Under the pieces are notes generated by a model. The model had not been told where the DNA came from. It saw only the letters and a program-made list of their open reading frames with translations, and made no database searches. Source: Edwardsiella piscicida (GTDB lineage: Bacteria > Pseudomonadota > Gammaproteobacteria > Enterobacterales > Enterobacteriaceae). From it: a DNA stretch of 64,000 nt. Positions 47,512 through 57,643 of the stretch are shown piece after piece. The DNA lies in the NCBI RefSeq assembly GCF_001896205.1, contig NZ_MPNU01000001.1, positions 1,131,927 to 1,195,926 on the forward strand, in the 5' to 3' direction. The position numbers were made by a program, and so were the translations under genes. Every line of letters begins with the position of its first letter. Positions within the stretch are counted from its first letter, which is position 1.

Positions 47512-48388
47512 AGGTTTGTTCCTTTCGTTTTATCAGATCAAAAAGTTGACGGTTTTCCGGCAGCGCCAGGCCGTGGCTACGGCCACAGCGGATCAGATGG
47601 CCAGTGATGTAGTCGATTTCGGTATGGCGCTGGGCCTGAACGTCCTGCAGCATCGAGGAGTGGTTATCGGCGGTGAGGTTAATCACCTGCATCACGTAGC
47701 TGTGCAGGGTCTCCGGGGTGGTGCGATAGCCCTCGGCCTCCATCACCTCGGCGATCTCGGCGATCAGGGCGTGAATGTGATCCTGATGACGGGCCAGCGC
47801 GCCGTTATGGCAGCTATAGAGCACGCTGAGCGGATTAATTACGCAGTTTATCGCCAGCTTATTCCACAGCGCGGGCTGAATATTGTCGTGCCAGGCTACG
47901 TCGGGCAGGGCCCGGTGCAGGGCGTCGGCCAGCGCGCTGCAGGATTGCCCCGCCTCATTGAGCGGGCCGATATGGGTGATCCCCCCGGCGACGTGCCAGA
48001 CGGTATGCCCTTCTCGGCGCGCGGCGTGCGTCGTGCTCCCCTGCAGCAGGGGCTGACGGGGGAGCGTCCGCAGCTCATCGATCGCCCCCATTCCGTTGTG
48101 CAGCAGCAGCAGGGTACAGTGCGGGGAGAGCCGGGGCAGCAGCGGCGGCAGGGCGTTGGCGATTTGCCAGGCTTTCAGGGTCACCAGCAGCAGATCGCTT
48201 TGCGCCAGCAGCTCGGGGTCATTGGCAGGAAGCTGGCGCTGGTAGGTTAGCCCCTGCGGCGTGATCAGGTGGACGCTACAGTCTGGCTGGGGAAGCCGCA
48301 GCCAGCCCTGAACCTGGTGTCCGCGCCGCGCCAGTGCAGACAGCCACAGTTTGCCCAGAGCGCCACAGCCCAGAACGGTTATCTTCAT
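47471..48388 (-). CDS. panE: 2-dehydropantoate 2-reductase PanE
   Basis: NADPH-dependent reduction of ketopantoate to pantoate on the coenzyme A pathway. The 305 residues start [15 protein letters not shown], the Rossmann loop, and include [15 protein letters not shown], the catalytic Lys in [15 protein letters not shown] (about 175) and [18 protein letters not shown] in two adjacent pieces. The start at 48388 is fixed by the Rossmann N-terminus; 40 in-frame upstream codons are rejected. It overlaps yajL at its 3' end. Confidence 0.95.
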   Translation of the reverse strand: MKITVLGCGALGKLWLSALARRGHQVQGWLRLPQPDCSVHLITPQGLTYQRQLPANDPELLAQSDLLLVTLKAWQIANALPPLLPRLSPHCTLLLLHNGMGAIDELRTLPRQPLLQGSTTHAARREGHTVWHVAGGITHIGPLNEAGQSCSALADALHRALPDVAWHDNIQPALWNKLAINCVINPLSVLYSCHNGALARHQDHIHALIAEIAEVMEAEGYRTTPETLHSYVMQVINLTADNHSSMLQDVQAQRHTEIDYITGHLIRCGRSHGLALPENRQLFDLIKRKEQTYERIGLGVSGTWQ

Positions 48389-48557
48389 TACACCTCCACG
48401 GCATTTCCGTGCGCGCCGAAAACGCATGTTACCCCATACAGTATAAACTTTTATGCCGCTCGGTGTCCCGTCGCCGTTAGCGGCGGCGGCCCGGCGATCT
48501 TGCATCATGGCGCTGAGCCGTTATCATGCACGGCATTATAGCGAGAGGAGAAGTAGC

Positions 48558-49049
48558 ATGCCGTCATTCGATATCGTATCCGAAGTGGATCTGCAGGAAG
48601 TGCGTAACGCCGTCGAAAACGCCACGCGTGAGCTGGCGTCGCGCTGGGATTTTCGTAATGTGGAGGCCAGCATTGAGCTGAATGAAAAGAATGAAACCAT
48701 CAAGCTCACCACCATCTCTGACTTTCAGGTTAAGCAGCTGATCGATATTCTGCGCGAGAAGCTGGTCAAGCGCGGCATCGAGGCCGGAGCGCTGGAGATC
48801 CCGGAGGCGTGCGAGCACAGCGGTAAGCTTTACAGCGTAGAGGCGAAGCTGCAGAAGGGCATCGACAGCGCCATGGCGAAGAAGCTGGTGAAGCTGATTA
48901 AAGACAGTAAGCTGAAGGTGCAGACGCAGATTCAGGGCGAACAGCTGCGCGTCACCGGCAAGTCACGCGACGATCTGCAGGGGGCGATGGCGCTGGTGCG
49001 CGGCGCCGATCTGGGCCAGCCGTTCCAGTTTAATAACTTCCGCGACTGA
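48558..49049 (+). CDS. yajQ: YajQ family nucleotide-binding protein
   Basis: A 163-residue cytosolic protein with two ferredoxin-like domains, the same length as E. coli YajQ. It starts [22 protein letters not shown] ([11 protein letters not shown], then [11 protein letters not shown]), with [10 protein letters not shown] and [14 protein letters not shown]. coli YajQ binds tRNA/nucleotides, and homologues in Xanthomonas bind cyclic di-GMP, which is of interest given the altered cyclic-di-GMP genes in this window. A GAGAGGAG ribosome site precedes the ATG at 48558. Confidence 0.95.
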   Translation: MPSFDIVSEVDLQEVRNAVENATRELASRWDFRNVEASIELNEKNETIKLTTISDFQVKQLIDILREKLVKRGIEAGALEIPEACEHSGKLYSVEAKLQKGIDSAMAKKLVKLIKDSKLKVQTQIQGEQLRVTGKSRDDLQGAMALVRGADLGQPFQFNNFRD

Positions 49050-49051
49050 TC

Positions 49052-49085
49052 CCCTTGGGGCAGGCTCAGTCCTGCCCCAAGGGGT
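49052..49085. terminator. Long hairpin between convergent yajQ and yajR
   Basis: CCCCTTGGGGCAGG-N6-CCTGCCCCAAGGGG forms a 14-pair stem. There is no T-run, but its place between two convergent stops suggests a transcript-end structure. Confidence 0.6.
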
Positions 49086-50464
49086 TACTCTCCCCGTTCT
49101 GCGGCGCGCTGCAGGAACGTTTCCAGCGCCTCGCGGCTGGTCACCTGGCTGTCGATCTTGATGTAGGCGGTATGCTCATCGGCGATCAGCATGACATCGT
49201 TCACCCCCGGCTGCTGGCGCAGTTGGCAGGCCAGCGCGGTATCGGCCGCCAGCGCCGGCGGCAGCACGATACGCAGGCTGCTGACGTAGGGCGGCTCCTT
49301 CATGGTCAGGCTGATCACAAACCACATCACCGCTAGCACCGCACAGCCGGTAAAGATGGCTTCGGCCCCGCCGCGGGCGTAGACGATCCCGCCGAGAATG
49401 CCGCCGATGGCGACGCCGATAAACTGGCAGGTGGAGTAGACCCCCATCGCCGTTCCCTTATAGCCCGGCGGTGACTCCTTGCTGATCAGCGACGGCAGCA
49501 GCGCCTCCATCATGTTAAAGGCGAAGAAAAAGAGCTGAATCCCGAGAATAATGCCCCACAGATGCAGTTCGGCGTACCACAGTACCACCTCGGCGGCGAT
49601 CATCAGCACGACGCACAGCTGAAAAACCTGCTTCATCCGCCGCTGTTTTTCCGCGTAGATAATAAAAGGCACCATGGTGATAAAGGCGATCAGCATGGTG
49701 CACAGATAGACTTTCCACTGCTCACCGCGCGCCAGCCCCGCCTGCTCCATCAGCGGCGGCAGCGCGATAAAGCTGGACATCAGCAAAATATGTACGCACA
49801 TGATGCCGGCGTTGAGGCGCAGCAGGGCCGGACGTAGCAGCACGCTGCCGAAGGCGCCGCGTACCATGCTGGCGTCGCGGTTGAGCAGATGACTGGTCGG
49901 CGCGGGGATCAGGTACAGGGTAATGGCGATGCCGAGCAGCGCGAGCAGGGTGATCAGGCCGAACAGCCCAGAAAGGCCCAGCGCGTGGGTAACCAGCGGC
50001 CCTGCGACCATCGCGATGGCAAAGGTGACGCCAAAGCTGACGCCGATGAAGGCCATGGCTTTGGTTCTGTTTTGCTCGCGGGTCAGATCGGAGAGCAGCG
50101 CCATCAGCGCCGCGGCGATGGCGCCGGCGCCCTGCAGCGCGCGCCCGAGGATGACGCCCCAGATAGAGTCGGTCATGGCGGCGACGGCGCTGCCGAAGGC
50201 GAAGATCAGCAGCCCGGCGACGATCAGCGGCTTACGGCCTACCCGATCGGAGATGATGCCAAAGGGGATCTGAAATAGCGCCTGGGTGATGCCGTAGATA
50301 CCGATGGCCAGCCCTATCAGGGTCTCGCTGGCGCCGCTGAGGGACATACCATAGGTTGTGAGCACCGGCAGCACCATAAACATGCCCAGCATCCGCAGGG
50401 AGAAGACGGTGCCCAGTCCCCAGGTGGCCTTACGCTCGTCTGGCGTCATGCGAAAATCATTCAT
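49085..50464 (-). CDS. yajR: MFS transporter YajR
   Basis: Proton-driven major facilitator of the drug-efflux (DHA1) type with twelve helices followed by a soluble ferredoxin-like YAM domain at the C-terminus (about 390-459), the arrangement known for E. coli YajR (454 residues). The motif-A stretch ISDRVGRKPLIVAGL is at about 72-86. The natural substrate is not known. In E. coli the cyoABCDE genes separate yajR from ampG; here only 36 bp lie between them. Confidence 0.92.
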   Translation of the reverse strand: MNDFRMTPDERKATWGLGTVFSLRMLGMFMVLPVLTTYGMSLSGASETLIGLAIGIYGITQALFQIPFGIISDRVGRKPLIVAGLLIFAFGSAVAAMTDSIWGVILGRALQGAGAIAAALMALLSDLTREQNRTKAMAFIGVSFGVTFAIAMVAGPLVTHALGLSGLFGLITLLALLGIAITLYLIPAPTSHLLNRDASMVRGAFGSVLLRPALLRLNAGIMCVHILLMSSFIALPPLMEQAGLARGEQWKVYLCTMLIAFITMVPFIIYAEKQRRMKQVFQLCVVLMIAAEVVLWYAELHLWGIILGIQLFFFAFNMMEALLPSLISKESPPGYKGTAMGVYSTCQFIGVAIGGILGGIVYARGGAEAIFTGCAVLAVMWFVISLTMKEPPYVSSLRIVLPPALAADTALACQLRQQPGVNDVMLIADEHTAYIKIDSQVTSREALETFLQRAAERGE

Positions 50465-50500
50465 TACAACCTCACGTCGGTATGGGGATTTTCCCGTGGT

Positions 50501-51982
50501 TTAGCGCTGCGGCGCGGGCAGGGATTGGGCGCGGTAGTCGAGCCAGGCTCCCCAGAGGATGCCTGACACGCACAGGGTGAGCCCCAGCGTAAACAGCGGT
50601 TCAGACGGGATGCGCAGCGCGGGATCGTACAGGTATTGCGCCAGCAGGATCAGCAGCCAGATGCCGATCAGCAGGACGCCGGAGAGCAGCAGGCGCAGCG
50701 CGCGGCGGTAGGCCTGTGGCGAGGCGTGACGCGGGCGAAAGCGCCCGGTCTCCTGGGCATACTCCAGGGTGCGGCGGCACAGCAGCAGCAGCGCCAACCC
50801 CGGCAGGGCGGCGATGACGGAGAACAGGTAGAACAGCGGCCAGCCGTGCAGCTCAACGAACCAGCCGGCGATGGGACCGACGTAGACCCGCCCGACGGCG
50901 GAGAGCGCGGAGAGCAGGGCGAACTGGGTTGCGGAGAAGGCCCGGTTACACAGGGTCATCAGCAGGGCGACAAACGCCGCGGTGCCCATGCCGCCGCACA
51001 GATTCTCCAGGAAGATGGCGCCGCCCATGGTCAGCAGGTTCTTATCCGTCACGGCCAGCAGCCAGTAGCCGAAGTTGGAGACCCCCTGCAGAATGCCGAA
51101 CAGCATCAGGGCGCGGAACAGCGACAGGCGCTGCATCAATACCCCACCCCACAGGGCACCGACGATGGTGGCCAAGAGTCCCAGGGTCTTGTTAACCAAG
51201 CCGACCTCGCCGGCATCGAAGCCGACGCCGCGGATCAGAAAGGTGGTACTCAGGCTGCCGGCGAAGGCATCGCCCATTTTGTACATCACGATCAGCAGCA
51301 GGATCAGCCAGGCGTTGTCGCGCAGAAAAAAGTCGCGCAGCGGCGCCAGCACCGCCTGCTCCAGCGTGCGCGGCGGCGGGACATCGGCCTGAGGCTCCGG
51401 CGCCATCAGGGTGGCGGCGATACCGATCAGCATCAGGGCCGCCATCAGCCAATAGGTGGCCTGCCAGCCCAGATAGCGATCGGCCAGCCACAGCGCCAGC
51501 CCTCCGGAAACCAGCATCGCCAGGCGGTAGCCGAACACGGAGATGGCCGCCCCTGCGCCGCGCTCCTCTGCGCTGAGCAGGTCGGTTTTATAGGCGTCGA
51601 AGACGATATCCTGTGATGCGGAGCAGAACGCGACCATGACCGCCAGCGCGGCCAGCCACCACAGGTGCCGCTCCGGATTGAGCAGGCCCATGCTAAAGAT
51701 GGCGATCAGCAGCAGCACCTGGCTCAGCAACAGCCAGCCCCGACGTCGCCCAAGCAGCGGCGGCGTGTAGCGATCCATCAGCGGCGACCAGAGAAATTTA
51801 AAGACGTAGGCCTGGCCGACCAAGGAGAAGAAGCCGATGGTTTTCAAGTCGACGCCGGCGACGGTCATCCACGCCTGCAGGGTGCCGGAGGTCAGGGCCA
51901 GCGGCAGTCCCGAGGCGAAGCCGAGCAGCAATAAAACGGCGCTGCGGCGTTGGGTGAAAATGGCTAAATAGGCTGTTGGCAT
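50501..51982 (-). CDS. ampG: Muropeptide permease AmpG
   Basis: Inner-membrane symporter that imports GlcNAc-anhydroMurNAc peptides for peptidoglycan recycling, the step that feeds AmpR/AmpC induction. The 493 residues (E. coli 491) show SAVLLLLGFASGLPLALTSG at the N-terminus (first half LLGFASGLPLAL) and SLVGQAYVFKFLWSPLMDRY in helix 2. It lies 43 bp downstream of yajG in the same direction, as in E. coli. Confidence 0.96.
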   Translation of the reverse strand: MPTAYLAIFTQRRSAVLLLLGFASGLPLALTSGTLQAWMTVAGVDLKTIGFFSLVGQAYVFKFLWSPLMDRYTPPLLGRRRGWLLLSQVLLLIAIFSMGLLNPERHLWWLAALAVMVAFCSASQDIVFDAYKTDLLSAEERGAGAAISVFGYRLAMLVSGGLALWLADRYLGWQATYWLMAALMLIGIAATLMAPEPQADVPPPRTLEQAVLAPLRDFFLRDNAWLILLLIVMYKMGDAFAGSLSTTFLIRGVGFDAGEVGLVNKTLGLLATIVGALWGGVLMQRLSLFRALMLFGILQGVSNFGYWLLAVTDKNLLTMGGAIFLENLCGGMGTAAFVALLMTLCNRAFSATQFALLSALSAVGRVYVGPIAGWFVELHGWPLFYLFSVIAALPGLALLLLCRRTLEYAQETGRFRPRHASPQAYRRALRLLLSGVLLIGIWLLILLAQYLYDPALRIPSEPLFTLGLTLCVSGILWGAWLDYRAQSLPAPQR

Positions 51983-52025
51983 ATAGGGTATTGGCCGGCG
52001 CGCCGCGGCGCACCGGCGTCAGGGG

Positions 52026-52604
52026 TTAACGGGCGTTGGTTTTGATAAAGTCGCTGATGCTGCTGTCCTGGGCCATGCTGCTGACAATATCGCTCAGCGC
52101 ATTGTTGACGGCATTGGCGATTTTGCTATTGCTGGCGGTAAAGGCGCCCTGCTCGTTATAGCTGGCGCGGTAGGTTTTCACCAATTTACTGCCGTTGCGC
52201 GCGGTGGCGATGATAGAGACATCGGCGTGGGTGGTGATGCTGTAGCGCAGGTTGCCTTCGCTGACGTCGGCATACAGACGGTTAACCACGATCTGCAGAT
52301 CCACGGCGCCGTTCGCCCCGATCATGTAGCCGCGGGCGGTCATCTGCTTCTCTAGGATCTCCTGCAGCAGGAAGCGCAGATCGCGCTGTGCCGTTAGGGT
52401 GACCAGCTGGCCGTCGCGGTTTACCTTGGCCAGCGCTTTGTCCTGGCGCATGTCGGCGCCGTTGATGCTGATGGTGATCCCCTGCAGCGTCGGATCCTGC
52501 TGCGGCAGCGCCATCTGCGGGTTGATATTCAGGGTGGTGCTGTGGCTGGCACAGCCGGCCAGGGCGATGAGCGCCAGCAGAGGAATAAAGAGTTTTTTTA
52601 GCAT
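52026..52604 (-). CDS. yajG: YajG family lipoprotein
   Basis: A 192-residue predicted lipoprotein with signal peptide MLKKLFIPLLALIALAGC (lipobox LAGC, Cys18) and a YajG/LptE-like mature domain collinear with E. coli YajG (SINGADMRQDKALAKV, LRFLLQEILEKQMTARGYM). Ser follows shortly after Cys (CASHS), so outer-membrane sorting is likely. Function is not established. The ATG at 52604 is chosen because it starts the signal peptide; upstream in-frame ATGs give non-family sequence. It is upstream of ampG. Confidence 0.92.
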   Translation of the reverse strand: MLKKLFIPLLALIALAGCASHSTTLNINPQMALPQQDPTLQGITISINGADMRQDKALAKVNRDGQLVTLTAQRDLRFLLQEILEKQMTARGYMIGANGAVDLQIVVNRLYADVSEGNLRYSITTHADVSIIATARNGSKLVKTYRASYNEQGAFTASNSKIANAVNNALSDIVSSMAQDSSISDFIKTNAR

Positions 52605-53022
52605 CGTCATTATGATAGCCATTGTCTGGTGTTGAGTGATAACAGGCATTGTGTCCACTGTGCCGGGCACAGATTTTCATATCATATCATTGCCCCCGCA
52701 GAGGCGGGAGGCCTGCGGCGGGGGATTTTCGCGGCGCGGCGCGGCGAGCGCTGATCGTGGCGAAGATATCGTTTTTACCGCATTGATTATAAGGATTTAT
52801 TTAGGGTTGAAAGCAGATTATACGTAACGTTAAATTACAGGCGGGAGTGCGTAGAATAGTAAAAAGCGGCTACGCTTTAGGGTAGGAGGCGGGAAAGGTA
52901 TACCGTTTAGCCCCGCGAAGGGCGGGTATATCGGATGCAGGTACTGCGCCTGCCGCCGCGATGTGCTCCCGACGCGTTAGCGTGTCATGTACCACTGCCG
53001 TTGCCGGATAAGGGGATGTCGT
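52605..53022. other. yajG-bolA divergent intergenic region
   Basis: No gene is recognised in this 418 bp. It must hold the promoters of both divergent genes, but no box of good quality was found by eye. The bolA ATG follows an AGGGGA ribosome site. Confidence 0.4.
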
Positions 53023-53349
53023 ATGATGAGAGAGCAGATAGAAGCCAAACTGCGGGCGGCCTTTGAGCCGGTCTATCTGGATGTTGTGGACGAGAGCTAC
53101 CGGCACAATGTTCCGGCCGGCTCGGAGACGCACTTTAAGGTGGTGATGGTCAGCGATCGCTTCCAGGGCGAGCGTTTCCTGTCGCGCCACCGCGCGATCT
53201 ATGGCGCGCTGGCGGACGAGATGGCCGATGGGGTGCACGCCCTGGCGCTGCATACCTATACCCGTAAAGAGTGGGCGGGGCTACAGGATACGGTGCTGGC
53301 CTCCCCGGTATGCCGCGGCGTGGGCAGCGGCAGCGCACGTCTGGCCTGA
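53023..53349 (+). CDS. bolA: DNA-binding transcriptional regulator / Fe-S trafficking factor BolA
   Basis: Stress and stationary-phase morphogene product that binds DNA and partners monothiol glutaredoxins. The 108 residues match the family: [41 protein letters not shown] with the conserved His residues, and [13 protein letters not shown]. The ATG at 53023 gives the family N-terminus; an upstream in-frame ATG at 52987 adds Cys/Arg-rich sequence and is rejected. A terminator follows. Confidence 0.96.
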   Translation: MMREQIEAKLRAAFEPVYLDVVDESYRHNVPAGSETHFKVVMVSDRFQGERFLSRHRAIYGALADEMADGVHALALHTYTRKEWAGLQDTVLASPVCRGVGSGSARLA

Positions 53350-53402
53350 GGGCGCCCTCTCTGCCGGGCGGGGGATGGCATCGGCGAGCGCACGAAAAGA
53401 AG

Positions 53403-53430
53403 AAGATGGCCTGCGGGCCATCTTTTTTAT
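53403..53430 (+). terminator. bolA terminator
   Basis: AAGATGGCC-TGC-GGGCCATCTT is followed by a T-run. Confidence 0.85.
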
Positions 53431-53503
53431 ACCCTGTGCAGAGTCGGACGGGATAGCTCGGCGCGAAAATGTGAGGCGCCACGTGACTTAATCCCGGCGG
53501 TTC

Positions 53504-53532
53504 TCGACTCCCAGTGCGCGCATCGCTATAAT
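53504..53532 (+). promoter_or_regulatory. Candidate sigma-70 promoter for tig
   Basis: TCGACT, 17 bp, then a perfect TATAAT (53527-53532). Predicted start is near 53539, giving a leader of about 280 nt for tig. Confidence 0.6.
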
Positions 53533-53820
53533 GTCGCGTCTATTTTTCCGGAATGGTATTCGGGACGCTTCTGAAAACAGGGAAAGCGGTATACACCCGA
53601 TGCGCTTCGGGTTGCATCGGCGCGGCGACGCAGTGGACTCTCTGAAACTTACTGAGGTAGGTGACCGGGAGGGCGCGGAGAAGCCAGCGGCGATGCTGCT
53701 TGAAAAGCGACGGGGTTACGTCTTGCGTCATCCCGCTTCAGAGTAAGTTGCGGCTCTCAGGCATGATGCAGAGAACGGCTTCTGGCGTTGACCGAGCACT
53801 GTGATTTTTTGAGGTATAAG

Positions 53821-55122
53821 ATGCAAGTTTCTGTTGAAACCACCGAAGGCCTGGGTCGTCGCGTAAATATTACTGTTACTGCTGATAGCATCGAAAAAGC
53901 AGTAGAAAGCGAACTGCGTAATGTTGCCAAGAAGGCACGCATTGACGGTTTCCGTAAGGGTAAAGTGCCGATGAACATCGTCGCTCAGCGTTATGGCGCA
54001 TCTGTACGTCAGGACGTGCTGGGCGATCTGATGCAGCGTAATTTCGTCGACGCGATCATCAAAGAAAAACTGAACCCGGTCGGCGCGCCGAAGTATGTGC
54101 CGGGCGAATACAAACTGGGTGACGACTTTGCCTATGCGGTAGAGTTCGAGGTGTACCCGGAGATCGAACTGAAGGGTCTGGACACCATCGTGGTTGAGAA
54201 GCCGCAGGTTGATGTTAACGACGCTGACGTAGACGCGATGATCGAAACCCTGCGTAAGCAGCAGGCTTCCTGGGTGGCCAAAGAGGGCGAAGTGGGCGCT
54301 GAAGATCGTGCGACCATCGACTTCACTGGTTCTATCGACGGCGAAGCCTTCGAAGGCGGCAAGGCGACTGACTTTGTACTGGCCATGGGCCAGGGCCGCA
54401 TGATCCCGGGCTTCGAAGACGGTATCCTGGGTCACAAAGCCGGCGAAGAGTTCGTTATCGATGTGACCTTCCCGGAAGACTATCACGCTGAAAACCTGAA
54501 GGGTAAAGCGGCCAAGTTCGACATCGTGCTGAAGAAAGTTGAAGAGCGCGAGCTGCCGGAGATGACCGCCGAGTTCATCAAGCGCTTTGGCGTTGCCGAT
54601 GGTTCTCTGGATGGCCTGAAGGCCGAAGTGCGCAAGAACATGACCCGTGAGCTGAAAAACGCCGTGCGTAACCGCATCAAGGCACAGGTTCTGGACGGTC
54701 TGGTTCAGGCGAACGAAATCGACGTTCCGGCTGCGCTGGTCGACGGCGAAATCGACGTGCTGCGCCGTCAGGCTGCACAGCGCTTCGGCGGTAACGAGCA
54801 GCAGGCGATGGAGCTGCCGCGCGAACTGTTCGAAGAGCAGGCGAAGCGTCGCGTTATCGTGGGTCTGCTGCTGGGCGAAGTGATCAGCAAGAACGAGCTG
54901 AAAGCCGACGATGCCCGCGTGAATGCGCTGATCGAAGAGATGGCATCCGCCTACGAAGATCCGCAGGAAGTGGTCGAGTTCTACAGCAAGAACAAAGAGC
55001 TGATGAACAACATGCGCAACATGGCGCTGGAAGAGCAGGCGGTTGAAGCCCTGCTGTCCCAGGCTAAAGTCAGCGAAAAAGCGACCACCTTCAACGAACT
55101 GATGAACCAGCCGCAGGCGTAA
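53821..55122 (+). CDS. tig: Trigger factor (Tig), ribosome-bound chaperone and prolyl isomerase
   Basis: Binds the ribosome exit tunnel and assists folding of nascent chains. The 433 residues contain the ribosome-docking signature [12 protein letters not shown] (about 43-54), the FKBP-type isomerase domain (about 150-245, with [19 protein letters not shown]), and the helical C-terminal arms. The ATG at 53821 ([14 protein letters not shown]) follows GAGG; an ATG 33 nt upstream would add non-family residues. Codon use looks strongly biased, as in highly expressed genes. Confidence 0.98.
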   Translation: MQVSVETTEGLGRRVNITVTADSIEKAVESELRNVAKKARIDGFRKGKVPMNIVAQRYGASVRQDVLGDLMQRNFVDAIIKEKLNPVGAPKYVPGEYKLGDDFAYAVEFEVYPEIELKGLDTIVVEKPQVDVNDADVDAMIETLRKQQASWVAKEGEVGAEDRATIDFTGSIDGEAFEGGKATDFVLAMGQGRMIPGFEDGILGHKAGEEFVIDVTFPEDYHAENLKGKAAKFDIVLKKVEERELPEMTAEFIKRFGVADGSLDGLKAEVRKNMTRELKNAVRNRIKAQVLDGLVQANEIDVPAALVDGEIDVLRRQAAQRFGGNEQQAMELPRELFEEQAKRRVIVGLLLGEVISKNELKADDARVNALIEEMASAYEDPQEVVEFYSKNKELMNNMRNMALEEQAVEALLSQAKVSEKATTFNELMNQPQA

Positions 55123-55152
55123 GCCCCAGGCCATTAGGTTCGTGAGTATGAA

Positions 55153-55182
55153 AACCTTCGTCCTCGGGCGAAGGTTTTTTTT
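55153..55182 (+). terminator. tig terminator
   Basis: AACCTTCG-N8-CGAAGGTT is followed by a run of eight T. Confidence 0.85.
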
Positions 55183-55276
55183 ATGCGGCGGCTTTATTTT
55201 ATCTCATCCGCCCCCAGATCGTTTAAATACTGTCTGCCTGATGTGCAGGGACGGCAGGGGAGAGCCCGATTGCGCA

Positions 55277-55305
55277 TAGTCAATCCGGCCTATCTCAAGT
55301 AGAAT
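55277..55305 (+). promoter_or_regulatory. Candidate promoter for clpP-clpX
   Basis: TAGTCA, 17 bp, TAGAAT (55300-55305), about 44 bp upstream of clpP. Both boxes match the sigma-70 consensus moderately. Confidence 0.4.
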
Positions 55306-55348
55306 CAAAACGTACCACTGCTGAAGAGATTTCTATAGGAGACGGTTA

Positions 55349-55969
55349 ATGTCATACAGTGACCAGCGTGAGTTAGCACCGCACATGGCGTTGGTGCCCA
55401 TGGTTGTTGAGCAGACTTCGCGCGGCGAGCGTTCATACGATATTTTTTCCCGTCTGCTCAAAGAACGCATTATCTTTCTGACAGGGCAGGTCGAGGACCA
55501 TATGGCCAACCTGATCGTGGCCCAGATGCTGTTCCTGGAAGCAGAAAACCCGGAAAAAGACATCCACTTATATATCAACTCACCGGGTGGGGTGATCACC
55601 GCCGGGATGTCCATCTATGACACCATGCAGTTTATTAAACCGGATGTCAGCACGATCTGTATGGGGCAGGCCTGTTCAATGGGGTCGTTCCTGCTGGCGG
55701 CCGGCGCGCAGGGCAAACGTTTCTGTCTGCCGAACTCTCGGGTGATGATCCATCAGCCGCTGGGCGGCTTCCAGGGGCAGGCGACCGATATTGAGATCCA
55801 TGCTAAAGAGATCCTCAGCATCAAGGCGCGCATGAATACCCTGATGGCCAAGCACTCCGGACAGCCGATTGAGGTTATCGAGCGCGACACCGAGCGCGAT
55901 CGTTTCATGTCTGCACAGGACGCGGTGGAGTACGGTCTGGTTGACGCCGTACTGACCCAGCGCGCCTGA
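55349..55969 (+). CDS. clpP: ATP-dependent Clp protease proteolytic subunit ClpP
   Basis: Serine peptidase forming the tetradecameric chamber that works with ClpX or ClpA. The 206 residues include the nucleophile Ser in [11 protein letters not shown] (about 110), the His in [10 protein letters not shown] (about 135) and the Asp near [10 protein letters not shown] (about 184). The first residues resemble the propeptide removed in E. coli ClpP, with cleavage expected before ALVPMVVEQ. clpX follows 182 bp later. Confidence 0.98.
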   Translation: MSYSDQRELAPHMALVPMVVEQTSRGERSYDIFSRLLKERIIFLTGQVEDHMANLIVAQMLFLEAENPEKDIHLYINSPGGVITAGMSIYDTMQFIKPDVSTICMGQACSMGSFLLAAGAQGKRFCLPNSRVMIHQPLGGFQGQATDIEIHAKEILSIKARMNTLMAKHSGQPIEVIERDTERDRFMSAQDAVEYGLVDAVLTQRA

Positions 55970-56151
55970 TTTGTGCGGCGAACCGACCCTCATGCTGCCT
56001 GTCTGGCCATTCGCCGATATACTAGAGTGATGCAAAGCGCCCGCGGGCGCTTTCGTTCGGATATCGCTGTGAACCGCGCGGACCCTACACGCATTGATGG
56101 GACGTACGCCCGCCGTTGGCGGGACAGCTATTAAATGAAAGAGGTTTACTG

Positions 56152-57423
56152 ATGACAGATAAGCGCAAAGACGGTTCAGGCAAGCTGCTGTACTGCTCTT
56201 TTTGCGGCAAAAGCCAGCATGAAGTTCGTAAGCTGATCGCCGGGCCGTCAGTGTATATCTGCGACGAATGTGTCGATTTGTGCAATGACATCATTCGCGA
56301 AGAGATTAAAGACGTAACGCCGCACCGTGAGCGCAGCGCGCTGCCGACGCCCCATGAAATCCGTCATCATCTGGATGACTATGTCATCGGTCAGGAGCAG
56401 GCGAAGAAGGTGCTGGCGGTGGCGGTATATAACCACTACAAGCGCCTGCGTAACGGCGATTCCAGCAACGGCGTCGAGCTGGGCAAGAGCAACATCCTGC
56501 TGATTGGCCCGACGGGCAGCGGCAAGACCCTGCTGGCGGAGACGCTGGCACGCCTGCTGGATGTGCCTTTTACCATGGCGGATGCTACGACGCTGACGGA
56601 AGCCGGCTATGTCGGTGAAGACGTTGAGAACATCATTCAGAAGCTGCTGCAGAAGTGTGATTACGATGTACAGAAGGCCCAGCGCGGCATCGTGTATATC
56701 GATGAGATCGATAAGATCTCCCGTAAGTCAGACAACCCGTCGATCACCCGCGACGTGTCCGGCGAAGGGGTGCAGCAGGCGCTGCTGAAGCTGATCGAAG
56801 GTACGGTTGCCGCGGTACCGCCCCAGGGCGGGCGCAAGCATCCGCAGCAGGAGTTTCTGCAGGTGGACACCTCCAAGATCCTGTTTATCTGCGGCGGCGC
56901 CTTCGCCGGCCTGGATAAGGTGATCGGTCAGCGCGTGAATACCGGCACCGGCATCGGCTTTGGTGCCAAGGTGAAAGGGAAGGCGGACAAGGCCAGCGAA
57001 AGCGAGCTGCTGGGCCAGGTCGAGCCCGAGGACCTGATCAAGTTTGGCTTGATCCCGGAATTTATCGGCCGTCTGCCGGTCGTTGCGACCCTGAAAGAGC
57101 TGGATGAAGCGGCGCTGATCCAGATCCTGAAAGAGCCGAAGAACGCCCTGACGAAGCAGTATCAGGCGCTGTTCGGTCTGGAAGGGGTCGAGCTGGAGTT
57201 CCGTGACGAGGCCCTGACCGCTATCGCCAAGAAGGCCATGGCGCGTAAGACTGGTGCGCGCGGGCTGCGCTCTATCGTTGAAGGGACGCTGCTCGACACG
57301 ATGTACGATCTGCCCTCCATGGAGAACGTGGAGAAAGTGGTAGTCGATGAGAACGTTATCGATGGCCAGAGCAAGCCGATGCTGATCTATGGTCAGCCAG
57401 AGGCGCAGGCCTCCGGCGAGTAA
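56152..57423 (+). CDS. clpX: ATP-dependent Clp protease ATPase subunit ClpX
   Basis: AAA+ unfoldase that feeds tagged substrates to ClpP. The 423 residues show the N-terminal zinc-binding domain ([11 protein letters not shown] and CDECVDLC), Walker A GPTGSGKT (about 119-126), Walker [11 protein letters not shown], the pore loop GYVGEDV, and the ClpP-binding loop region with IGF (TGIGFGAKV). The ATG at 56152 ([15 protein letters not shown]) is the family start after GAGG. The terminator downstream separates it from lon. Confidence 0.98.
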   Translation: MTDKRKDGSGKLLYCSFCGKSQHEVRKLIAGPSVYICDECVDLCNDIIREEIKDVTPHRERSALPTPHEIRHHLDDYVIGQEQAKKVLAVAVYNHYKRLRNGDSSNGVELGKSNILLIGPTGSGKTLLAETLARLLDVPFTMADATTLTEAGYVGEDVENIIQKLLQKCDYDVQKAQRGIVYIDEIDKISRKSDNPSITRDVSGEGVQQALLKLIEGTVAAVPPQGGRKHPQQEFLQVDTSKILFICGGAFAGLDKVIGQRVNTGTGIGFGAKVKGKADKASESELLGQVEPEDLIKFGLIPEFIGRLPVVATLKELDEAALIQILKEPKNALTKQYQALFGLEGVELEFRDEALTAIAKKAMARKTGARGLRSIVEGTLLDTMYDLPSMENVEKVVVDENVIDGQSKPMLIYGQPEAQASGE

Positions 57424-57481
57424 CTCACCGTTGCCGCCGTCGCGCGCAGGCCGCCGGCAGCGATACGGGAGACGGGGTAAA

Positions 57482-57510
57482 AAATGGGGGATAGCATCCC
57501 CCATTTTTTT
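57482..57510 (+). terminator. clpX terminator
   Basis: AAATGGGGGAT-AGC-ATCCCCCATTT is followed by a T-run. It sits just upstream of the lon heat-shock promoter. Confidence 0.85.
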
Positions 57511-57524
57511 CCGCGGGCCATAGC

Positions 57525-57553
57525 GTTGAATCCCGCAAATGTATCCCCATATA
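57525..57553 (+). promoter_or_regulatory. Sigma-32-type heat-shock promoter of lon
   Basis: GTTGAAT (57525-57531), 13 bp, CCCCATATA (57545-57553) matches the sigma-32 consensus (CTTGAAA and CCCCAT-x-T) and strongly resembles the known E. coli lon promoter in sequence and position. Confidence 0.8.
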
Positions 57554-57643
57554 CTCAGATAATCCTCTGGCGAAGCAGCCATTGTCCGTTGTGCGGCGCT
57601 GTTTCTCCATAACCTGGCGGAAGCTAAACAAAGAGAGAGCTCT

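Larger units (their letters stand above)
53350..53820. other. bolA-tig intergenic stretch with the tig leader
   Basis: This 471 bp holds the bolA terminator, a good sigma-70 promoter candidate, and then about 280 nt of leader before the tig ATG. A plus-strand frame at 53531-53746 begins inside the promoter -10 box and has no similarity I recognise, so it is not called. The leader contains several short self-complementary segments (for example around GATGCGCTTCGGGTTGCATC, 53598-53617) but no known riboswitch. Confidence 0.5.

Noticed and set aside
53531-53746. 71-codon frame upstream of tig
   Set aside because: It starts within the predicted -10 box and has no recognisable features; the region is better read as an untranslated leader.
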